From the NCBI GenBank assembly GCA_019307645.1, contig JAFDJF010000275.1, positions 1 to 5,146 on the forward strand: DNA of 5,146 nucleotides. Direction: 5' to 3'. Numbering within the stretch: position 1 is the first letter of the stretch; each line of letters opens with the position of its first letter. The notes beneath the pieces were generated by a model, which searched no databases, was not told the origin of the DNA, and saw only the letters and a list, made by a program, of their open reading frames with translations. Of the stretch, positions 1 to 5,146 are shown piece after piece. Both the position numbers and the translations under genes were made by a program. Source of the DNA: Deltaproteobacteria bacterium (GTDB lineage Bacteria; Desulfobacterota; DSM-4660; Desulfatiglandales; Desulfatiglandaceae).

Positions 1-2553
1 ATCATCAATTGCCTTTTGACCTTCCATAACAAAAGACCCGATATCCCTCCCGACCACATTACATTGAATGGTGATAAATCGTTGGTTTTGTTCCCGAGTG
101 ATCTGGCGTGGGCCAACAACTTCTTCCACATCTGCCAGTTGGCTCAAGGGAACTTTGATACCGGCGGGTGATTCAATCAGAATCTCTTTTATCGCTTCAG
201 GAGTGTTTCTGAATTCCGGGGCAAAGCGAACGAGGATATCGAATCGTCGGATGCCTTCAAATATTTGGCCTGCTGTTTCACCGCCGATGGCGGTGCTAAT
301 AACTTCCTGTACATCTGATAAGTTTATGCCATAGCGCGCGATTGCATGCCGGTCGACCTGGATTCTAAGCTGCGGCTTTCCACTGACCTGGTCGACCTGG
401 ATATCCGTTGCACCGTGAACTCCCATATCCGTTGCACCGTGAACTCCCCGAATAACTCCTGCAATCTCTTCGGCTTTGCTTTTTAATATATCAAGTTCAT
501 CCCCAAAAAGTTTTACTGCCAATTCCGCTTTTACTCCCTCCAGTAATTCATCCACTGTCATTTGAATGGGTTGGGTAAAGTTGGCAAGTACACCCGGCAT
601 ATCACCAAAATCTTCTCGGATAATTTGCTCAAGCTCTTCCTGACTGGCATTATTACGCCATTCATCTCTTGGTTTTAGTATGATATACATTTCAGCACTA
701 TTGATCGGATCCGTATGTGCACCGACTTCACCTCTGCCAATCCGAGTAATTACTCCTGTAATCTCAGGAATGTTCATTAGGCGTTTCTCGGCCAGCATAG
801 TGATGCGGGTGCTCTCAGTCAGAGATATTGAAGGTGCCATCTGCAAGCGAAGCACAAACGTACCTTCCTGAAGCGTGGGTGTAAATTCAGACCCAAGTCG
901 AGGAAAAATCACAGCCCCGATAATAATTAAGCCAAGCGCCAGCCCAACGGCAAGAATACGGAATTTTACAAAAATAGTAATGATTGGTCGGTAGATACTG
1001 AACAGAACTCTAAGTATCCAAATCTCTTTATGAGTTGATTTATTTAACTCTCGTTTTGTTCGTTTCATGATAAATGATGATAAAACCGGTGCCATGAAGA
1101 TCGCAAAAAGTAACGAACCGGACATTGCCAGAGCAATGGTGAATGCAAGGGGTTTAAAGGTCTTACCTTCCACACCCTGCAGGGTAAAAAGCGGTATAAA
1201 AACCGTAATGATGATCACAATTGCAAAAGATATCGGCCTCAGGACTTCCTTGCAGGCACGCGCAACAACACGAATGAAGGGTTCTTCCGCTGAAGTTTCC
1301 CGTTTAAGCCGGTCAATATTTTCTACCAGCACAACACTGCCATCGACCATCATCCCGATTGCAATTGCCAGACCCCCAAACGACATCAGGTTTACGGAAA
1401 TATCGAGGAAATACATCCCTATAAAGGCAAACATAATTGAGAAAGGTATTGACAAGGCAACCACGATACTGGGGCGTAAGGAACCCATCAACAACATCAA
1501 AACAATGGCCACGAGGATGATTCCTTCTTTCAACGCGTTGGTTACGGTTTTTACGGCTGCCTCGACAAGCGTTTTCTGTTCGTAATAGGGGACCAGCTTA
1601 ATCCCATGGGGCAGGATTTTATTTATTTCCTTCATTTTCTGTTCAACCTGCCCAATAACGGTAGATGAATTCGTTCCGTAAAGTTTTACTACCATGCCGG
1701 CAACAACCTCTTCGATGCCATTGCGAGTCTGCACGCCCCTGCGAACAGCCCCACCTATTTTTACTTCCGCCAGTTGATCCAGGTAAACCGGTCTGCCGTG
1801 TTCGGACTTAATAACAATATCTTTCAAGTCATCGATCTTGGTTGCCAATCCCACTGAGCGTACCAGGAACTCCTCGGCATCCTTTTCAATGAACGAGGCG
1901 CCTACATTTAAGTTGTTGTTGCGAATTTGTTCCACCACATCATTGACGGTAACGTCGTACCTGAGCAGGGCCTGAGGATTGACTACCACATGAAACTGTT
2001 TTTCCCAGCCTCCAATTCCGAGAACTTCAGTAACACCCGGGACCGTTTGCAGGTGGAATTTGACTAGCCAGTCATGTATGGTCCGCAGCTCCTCTAAGGA
2101 ATATTTGCCGGTTTCATCTTCGAGATAATAAAAAAGTATCAGGCCCATGCCGGTGGAAATCGGCCCCATTGCAGGTTCTCCGAAGCCTTCAGGGATCTGT
2201 TCCCTTGCCTCCTGCAACCTTTCATTGACAAGCTGGCGTGCAAAATAGATATCCGTATTGTCTTCGAAATAGACATTGACAACCGACAAGCCGAAATTGG
2301 AAACTGATCGGATATTTGTCAGGTTCGGCAACCCGTTCATCGATACTTCCACCGGGAACGTGATATACTTCTCCACCTCTTCCGGCGCCAAGCCTTCTGT
2401 TACAGTAAACACCTGCACCAAACAGGGAGACACATCGGGAAATGCGTCGATCGGTAACTTTGTGTAACTGAAATATCCAAAAACTGCTATTAACGTTCCC
2501 ATAACAAGTGTCAGCAGCCGGTTTTGAAGGACAAAATTGATAATCTTATTCAT
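1..2553 (-). CDS. czcA: Heavy-metal efflux RND pump, CzcA/CusA family, C-terminus cut by window edge
   Basis: Inner-membrane proton/metal antiporter of a tripartite efflux complex. The frame is open for 851 codons from ATG at 2553 to the left edge. The family is usually about 1020-1060 residues, so the last ~180-200 residues (TM8-12) lie outside. Visible in order: TM1 (about 12-31) followed by LPIDAFPDVSP; first porter/docking half; TM2 (344-358), TM3 (362-382), TM4 (388-411) with AIGMMVDGSVVLVEN, giving proton-relay candidates Asp404 and Glu411; TM5 (440-458), TM6 (468-496), TM7 (532-550); then the second porter half entering its docking domain. Residues aligned by eye with CusA Met573/623/672 are Arg569, Ser619 and Glu669, so Cu(I)/Ag(I) transport is unlikely; the metal is unknown. 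Odd points: an 8-residue tandem duplication (703-718), and Cys44 in the periplasmic VSPC stretch. The start is supported by GAGGA four bases upstream and by homology beginning at residue 1. The symbol denotes family, not proven substrate. Confidence 0.95.
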   Translation of the reverse strand, partial: MNKIINFVLQNRLLTLVMGTLIAVFGYFSYTKLPIDAFPDVSPCLVQVFTVTEGLAPEEVEKYITFPVEVSMNGLPNLTNIRSVSNFGLSVVNVYFEDNTDIYFARQLVNERLQEAREQIPEGFGEPAMGPISTGMGLILFYYLEDETGKYSLEELRTIHDWLVKFHLQTVPGVTEVLGIGGWEKQFHVVVNPQALLRYDVTVNDVVEQIRNNNLNVGASFIEKDAEEFLVRSVGLATKIDDLKDIVIKSEHGRPVYLDQLAEVKIGGAVRRGVQTRNGIEEVVAGMVVKLYGTNSSTVIGQVEQKMKEINKILPHGIKLVPYYEQKTLVEAAVKTVTNALKEGIILVAIVLMLLMGSLRPSIVVALSIPFSIMFAFIGMYFLDISVNLMSFGGLAIAIGMMVDGSVVLVENIDRLKRETSAEEPFIRVVARACKEVLRPISFAIVIIITVFIPLFTLQGVEGKTFKPLAFTIALAMSGSLLFAIFMAPVLSSFIMKRTKRELNKSTHKEIWILRVLFSIYRPIITIFVKFRILAVGLALGLIIIGAVIFPRLGSEFTPTLQEGTFVLRLQMAPSISLTESTRITMLAEKRLMNIPEITGVITRIGRGEVGAHTDPINSAEMYIILKPRDEWRNNASQEELEQIIREDFGDMPGVLANFTQPIQMTVDELLEGVKAELAVKLFGDELDILKSKAEEIAGVIRGVHGATDMGVHGATDIQVDQVSGKPQLRIQVDRHAIARYGINLSDVQEVISTAIGGETAGQIFEGIRRFDILVRFAPEFRNTPEAIKEILIESPAGIKVPLSQLADVEEVVGPRQITREQNQRFITIQCNVVGRDIGSFVMEGQKAIDD
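401..448 (-). repeat. Perfect 24-bp tandem duplication inside the pump gene
   Basis: Two identical 24-base units lie head to tail at 401-424 and 425-448, with no mismatch. The length is a multiple of three, so the frame is kept. In the protein it gives GVHGATDM (703-710) followed by GVHGATDI (711-718), just before the QVDQVSGKPQL stretch. Related pumps have this GVxGATDxxVEQVxGxP segment once, so the extra eight residues are an insertion. The absence of any silent difference between copies suggests a recent event, or an assembly artefact. Confidence 0.97.
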
Positions 2554-2557
2554 ATCT

Positions 2558-2562
2558 TCCTC
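2558..2562 (-). promoter_or_regulatory. Ribosome binding site of czcA
   Basis: GAGGA (within AAGAGGAAG) on the minus strand, four bases from the ATG at 2553, inside the 19-base czcB-czcA gap. The spacing is short but usable. No other in-frame start nearby fits the conserved N-terminus (MNKIINFVLQNR). Confidence 0.7.
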
Positions 2563-2572
2563 TTATGTGTTC

Positions 2573-3559
2573 TTAATGACCATGTCCGCCGCCGAATGAT
2601 TCTTTCATGAGTTCTGCCTTGATGGTAAAGGCTCCCTTTTCAATATATGTTTCGCCTGCATGTAGACCGGAAAGTATCTCCACCACTTTATCGTTTTGAA
2701 GTCCAACAGTTACCGGCTGGGGTCGGAAACCTTCCTTGTCTTGCACAAAGACGACTGTCTGGCCCTCGAACGATTGGATCGCGTTTTTTGCCACTACAAG
2801 GGGAACCTCTTTTTTTAAAGTAAGCACTTCTGCCGTTACAAACATCCCCGGTTTCCACTTGCCGGTGCTGTTGTCAAGCGAAACTCGCGCTGTTGCGGTG
2901 CGTGTTGCTTCGTCAATGATCGGGCTGATATGTGAAATTTTTCCCTCCGTTTCATACATCTCATGACCAGCTGAAATAATTACCGTCTGGCCTATGCTGA
3001 TGATGGACAAGTCTTTTTGATAAACACTGAGTTCCGCCCAGACGATTTCAAGATTTGCCACCGTAATCTCATGGTTGCTGTCACCGTTAACAAGTTCGCC
3101 GGGCGTCATGTGCATGTCTGTCACCGTACCGTCAATGGCCGAAGTCACGTCATATTTTACAAGGCTTTCATTGCTTTCAATCGCGGCTAATATTTCACCT
3201 TTCTTAACCCTGTCCCCAATTGCCTTGTAGACTTTTTTGACAATCCCGTCAAAGCGCGGAATCATATGTGCGATCCTCCTCGGATCAGGCTTGATTTCAC
3301 CCGACAAATCAGAATGCAATTGAATTACGGATGGGCCTGCCGCTCTAACCACAATCCCGAATTCTTTCAATTCGTCAGCACTCATCTTTACGATTTCTTC
3401 TTCTGTATGTTTATCTCCATGATTGTGAATTTCTTCGGTTTCATCGTGCCCGTCTGATTGACCAGCTGCATGCGTGAAGGGGTTGGAAATCACAAAGGCT
3501 GTCAAGAACCCTATGATTAAGCTTCTGCTGAAAAAGTTTTGGCCGTTTAATATCATCAT
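2573..3559 (-). CDS. czcB: Periplasmic adaptor (membrane fusion protein) of metal RND efflux, CzcB family
   Basis: Adaptor that links the RND pump to the outer-membrane channel and probably binds or delivers metal in the periplasm. 328 residues: Sec-type signal peptide (about 1-31/32, hydrophobic 13-25, cleavage near THA-A or HAA-G); His/acid-rich linker with His38, 45, 47 and 51; first lipoyl half-motif (around IPRFDGIVKKVYKAIGDRVK) joined almost directly through AAIESNESLVKYDVT to the second half (AIDGTVTDMHMTPGELV); beta-barrel region (VWAELSVYQKDL onward); membrane-proximal region with the family-typical VEILSGLHAGE near the end; C-terminal GGGHGH. The helical hairpin normally between the lipoyl halves is absent, and the protein is much shorter than CzcB of Cupriavidus (about 520 residues). 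ATG ATG opens the frame; the first ATG is chosen, 7 bases from AGGAGG. It starts 14 bases after czcC and ends 19 bases before czcA. The family is clear; the metal is not. Confidence 0.95.
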   Translation of the reverse strand: MMILNGQNFFSRSLIIGFLTAFVISNPFTHAAGQSDGHDETEEIHNHGDKHTEEEIVKMSADELKEFGIVVRAAGPSVIQLHSDLSGEIKPDPRRIAHMIPRFDGIVKKVYKAIGDRVKKGEILAAIESNESLVKYDVTSAIDGTVTDMHMTPGELVNGDSNHEITVANLEIVWAELSVYQKDLSIISIGQTVIISAGHEMYETEGKISHISPIIDEATRTATARVSLDNSTGKWKPGMFVTAEVLTLKKEVPLVVAKNAIQSFEGQTVVFVQDKEGFRPQPVTVGLQNDKVVEILSGLHAGETYIEKGAFTIKAELMKESFGGGHGH

Positions 3560-3566
3560 CGATTTT

Positions 3567-3572
3567 CCTCCT
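3567..3572 (-). promoter_or_regulatory. Ribosome binding site of czcB
   Basis: Consensus AGGAGG on the minus strand, immediately after the czcC stop codon. It is 7 bases from the first ATG (3559) and 10 from the second (3556). Spacing favours the first ATG; initiation at the second would remove only one Met and cannot be excluded. Confidence 0.85.
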
Positions 3573-3573
3573 G

Positions 3574-4944
3574 TTATTCCTTTTCTACCGTTGCCATTTC
3601 CTGAGCGATCAAATGCTCAATTTCAATTTTTGCGATCTGGAAATCGGTTATTGCGCGGATGTATTGCGACTGCATCTGAAAAAACGTCCGCTCGGCGTCC
3701 AGCACATCCAACATGGTAAAACGCCCGCGCATGCTTCCTTCCTTAATCATTTTGAATGCTTTCTCTGCATCGGGCAGTATTTCGTTCTTAAGGGTTGTTA
3801 CCTCATGATGGAGGTTGATAAGCGTGTTATATACGGATGATAGTTCTGAGTTAAACTGTGTCTCCAGGGCGGCAAGTTCTCTTTTTGTTTTCATATATCT
3901 TATTTTGGCTTCTGAAATTCCGCCCTGGTTGCGATCCCTGATCGGAATGGGTATGGATACGATCGCCACGAACGCGCCGTCGTGTGTTTCGTTAAAGCGC
4001 CTAAACCCTGCCCCGACATTTACATCAGGAATTGCATTGGCCTTTTCCACGTCAATTACTGCCTGTTTCTGTTCCATTTCTTTTTCATAACGAGCTAAAG
4101 CCGGATTCTGTTTTAAAAGCGCTTGAAACTTTTCAAGCGGAGGAACAGGTTGAAGGGGATCAAGCACCCCTTCTACTTCATTGAAATTAGGATACGTACT
4201 ACCGCAAAGAGAAGCCAGGTGATACTTTGCGGAGCGAAGAGCCAGTTTGGCGCTTCTTATATCCATTCGAATGGTAGAAACGATAACTCTGGCCCTGGAG
4301 GCTTCTGCCGGGTTTACTTTACCGGCTTTAATCAGCCGGTTGATGTTCGCCAGAAAGTCCGTGGAAACCTTTAAAAGTTTTTCATTCAATTCTATTCTTT
4401 CCTGCACTGCAAGGACTTCAGTAAATGCTTTTTTTACCTTTGTAAGGGTTTCAAGCCGTTTGCCTTCATATTCCCAGGCCGCCAGGTCGCTCTCCAATGC
4501 GGCTGCCAGAGCTCTTTTCTTTATTTTGTCTCCAAGAAGGATCTCTTGACTCAGCATTAGTGTTGTTTCAGCGCTGTTAAAACCACCCAACTCACTGTTG
4601 CCTGCAAAGTTTTCCACTTCAACTTCTATCTCCGGGTTGGGTCCCAAGCCGGCCTGCAATGTGCTTGCTTCCAGAGCCCGAATTTCCAGTGAGTAGACCG
4701 CTAAATCCGGATTATGCAGTAATGCTAATTTCAGAGCCTTATCCAGGTTAAGCTTTTGGATAGAATCCTCTTTCCGTGTAATTTCTGTTTCAGAAAAAGT
4801 TTTTTCCGAACAGCGTGTGTATTCCTGGCCTGTCTTTCCCAGCGGTGAAACCTGAGGATATTCAGCCGTGGTCCTTAGTGCAGACGAACATCCGTTCAAT
4901 AGGAAAATCAGAGCAAGTCCAATCGAGAGTAGCGGAACTTTCAT
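3574..4944 (-). CDS. czcC: Outer-membrane efflux channel lipoprotein, TolC/CzcC family
   Basis: Outer-membrane exit duct of the tripartite pump; trimers of this family form a beta-barrel plus a periplasmic alpha-helical tunnel. 456 residues, slightly longer than classical CzcC (about 420). The N-terminus is a lipoprotein signal: Lys2, hydrophobic core, then LLNGC, so Cys19 is the expected lipidated residue, followed by Ser20 and Ser21. After a low-complexity linker come two outer-membrane-efflux (OEP) repeats: the first from about residue 66 (LNLDKALKLALLHNPDLAVY, LGPNPEIEVEVENFAG), the second from about 278 (QNPALARYEKEMEQKQ, ANAIPDVNVGAGFRRF, IPIPIRDRNQGGISEA). The long Ala/Glu/Lys-rich helices ending near MLDVLDAERTFFQMQ are typical. 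It is the first gene of the operon; ATG at 4944 has AAGGAG eight bases upstream. The His/Met content shows no obvious metal site. The symbol reflects family and operon position. Confidence 0.94.
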   Translation of the reverse strand: MKVPLLSIGLALIFLLNGCSSALRTTAEYPQVSPLGKTGQEYTRCSEKTFSETEITRKEDSIQKLNLDKALKLALLHNPDLAVYSLEIRALEASTLQAGLGPNPEIEVEVENFAGNSELGGFNSAETTLMLSQEILLGDKIKKRALAAALESDLAAWEYEGKRLETLTKVKKAFTEVLAVQERIELNEKLLKVSTDFLANINRLIKAGKVNPAEASRARVIVSTIRMDIRSAKLALRSAKYHLASLCGSTYPNFNEVEGVLDPLQPVPPLEKFQALLKQNPALARYEKEMEQKQAVIDVEKANAIPDVNVGAGFRRFNETHDGAFVAIVSIPIPIRDRNQGGISEAKIRYMKTKRELAALETQFNSELSSVYNTLINLHHEVTTLKNEILPDAEKAFKMIKEGSMRGRFTMLDVLDAERTFFQMQSQYIRAITDFQIAKIEIEHLIAQEMATVEKE

Positions 4945-4952
4945 TGCGTCTT

Positions 4953-4958
4953 CTCCTT
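4953..4958 (-). promoter_or_regulatory. Ribosome binding site of czcC
   Basis: AAGGAG on the minus strand, eight bases from the ATG at 4944. It fixes the start of the first gene and places the lipoprotein signal at the extreme N-terminus. Only three bases separate it from the near arm of the inverted repeat at 4962-4997. Confidence 0.85.
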
Positions 4959-4961
4959 AGG

Positions 4962-4997
4962 GTTCGCGCAAAAATGTGAATTTATTTTTGCGCGAAC
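4962..4997. promoter_or_regulatory. Perfect 14-bp inverted repeat upstream of czcC (candidate operator or 5' hairpin)
   Basis: GTTCGCGCAAAAAT (4962-4975) and its exact reverse complement ATTTTTGCGCGAAC (4984-4997) flank the 8-base centre GTGAATTT. Neither side is followed by a T-run, so it is not a standard intrinsic terminator. The far arm lies in the spacer of a candidate promoter and the centre overlaps its -10 box, the usual position of a repressor or activator operator. If transcription instead starts further upstream, the same sequence would form a strong hairpin next to the ribosome binding site. The repeat itself is certain; its role is inferred. Confidence 0.6.
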
Positions 4998-5007
4998 TCG
5001 TAATCAA
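4979..5007 (-). promoter_or_regulatory. Candidate sigma70-type promoter for the czcCBA operon
   Basis: On the minus strand, TTGATT (5007-5002) is separated by 17 bases from TAAATT (4984-4979). Each box matches 4 of 6 consensus bases, and the spacing is optimal. Initiation would fall near 4972, giving a leader of about 28 bases containing the AAGGAG site. The boxes are weak, which suits a metal-induced promoter helped by an activator, but weak matches also arise by chance in AT-rich DNA. Confidence 0.35.
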
Positions 5008-5084
5008 TTTATTAGCTTTTGTCGTAACTTCGCAGGTTCAAAGTTTTGGGGTTCTGAGGTTCAGTGTTGACCGAAAATCTCATA

Positions 5085-5122
5085 TTTCTCAAAACCAGGC
5101 ATTCTGGTATTGTTTTGAGAAA
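5085..5122. repeat. 11-bp inverted repeat with nested palindrome
   Basis: TTTCTCAAAAC (5085-5095) and its exact reverse complement GTTTTGAGAAA (5112-5122) enclose 16 bases. Just inside, CCAG (5095-5098) and CTGG (5104-5107) are complementary around GCATT, so a longer interrupted stem is possible. No T-run follows on either strand, which argues against a terminator. It may be an operator for this operon or for a divergent gene beyond the right edge. Function unknown. Confidence 0.5.
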
Positions 5123-5146
5123 CACAGGTCGAGACAAAACAAAATG

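Larger units (their letters stand above)
4945..5146. other. Non-coding upstream region of the operon
   Basis: A 202-base stretch with no convincing gene on either strand. It holds the czcC ribosome binding site, the two inverted repeats, a candidate promoter, and two copies of AGGTTCA (5034-5040 and 5057-5063) with a related GGGTTCT between them. The last three bases are ATG on the plus strand, which could open a divergent gene such as a regulator, but no convincing ribosome binding site precedes it and the frame cannot be read. Confidence 0.6.

Noticed and set aside
351..402. 13-base direct repeat GGTCGACCTGGAT at 351-363 and 390-402
   Set aside because: It encodes IQVD in two adjacent strands of the pump (DIQVDQV and RIQVDR). 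Related pumps have similar hydrophobic/acidic residues at both places, so shared codons from protein constraint explain it.
1067..1585. 172-codon open frame on the plus strand
   Set aside because: It lies wholly antisense to the conserved TM2-TM6 region of the pump gene, has no family resemblance and no convincing ribosome binding site. It is a shadow of the real gene. The other shorter plus-strand frames inside the three genes are rejected for the same reason.
4962..4997. Intrinsic terminator reading of the 14-bp inverted repeat
   Set aside because: Neither strand has a T-run after the stem, and the repeat sits directly before a strong ribosome binding site and start codon.
5034..5050. GGTTCAAA, resembling a tRNA T-loop
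   Set aside because: The flanking bases do not form a T-stem, and no acceptor, D or anticodon arms can be placed around it on either strand.
5103..5136. Second possible minus-strand promoter, TTGTCT with AACAAT at 17-base spacing
   Set aside because: Both boxes match only 4 of 6 positions, the site would give a leader of about 150 bases, and the nearer candidate at 4979-5007 fits the operon better.
5144..5146. Terminal ATG on the plus strand as the start of a divergent gene
   Set aside because: There is only one codon and no good Shine-Dalgarno (only AGGTCGAG well upstream), so it cannot be supported from this window.

Overview
The window holds one operon-like cluster on the minus strand. 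It encodes a three-part heavy-metal efflux system of the RND type (CzcCBA/CusCBA superfamily). Read in the direction of transcription, from high to low coordinates, the order is: a 202-base upstream region (4945-5146); a TolC-family outer-membrane lipoprotein (czcC-like, 3574-4944); a periplasmic adaptor or membrane fusion protein (czcB-like, 2573-3559); and the inner-membrane proton-driven RND pump (czcA-like, 2553 down to the left edge). The pump is cut by the window edge after 851 codons. The gaps between genes are 14 and 19 bases, each gene has a Shine-Dalgarno sequence, and no terminator is visible between them, so one transcript is likely.

The organism must be Gram-negative, because the system needs an outer membrane and the outer-membrane component has a lipoprotein signal. 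Base composition looks moderate (roughly mid-40s percent GC by eye). Nothing here identifies the taxon.

The pump would take metal ions from the periplasm or cytoplasm, using proton flux through the conserved Asp/Glu of TM4. The adaptor, which carries His-rich ends, would bind metal and couple the pump to the outer-membrane channel. The metal is uncertain. By manual alignment, the three methionines that bind Cu(I)/Ag(I) in E. coli CusA are replaced by Arg569, Ser619 and Glu669. The TM4 motif also lacks the first Asp of the CzcA-type DFGxxxDG motif. A divalent-cation pump outside the classical CzcA and CusA types is therefore the best guess.

Four details deserve attention: a perfect in-frame 24-bp tandem duplication inside the pump gene that doubles an 8-residue motif; a perfect 14-bp inverted repeat just upstream of czcC that overlaps a candidate promoter; a second 11-bp inverted repeat further upstream; and an adaptor with no room for the usual alpha-helical hairpin. 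No regulator gene, mobile element, RNA gene or CRISPR array was found. I do not see a wholly new system here. It is a recognisable metal-efflux operon with unusual details.
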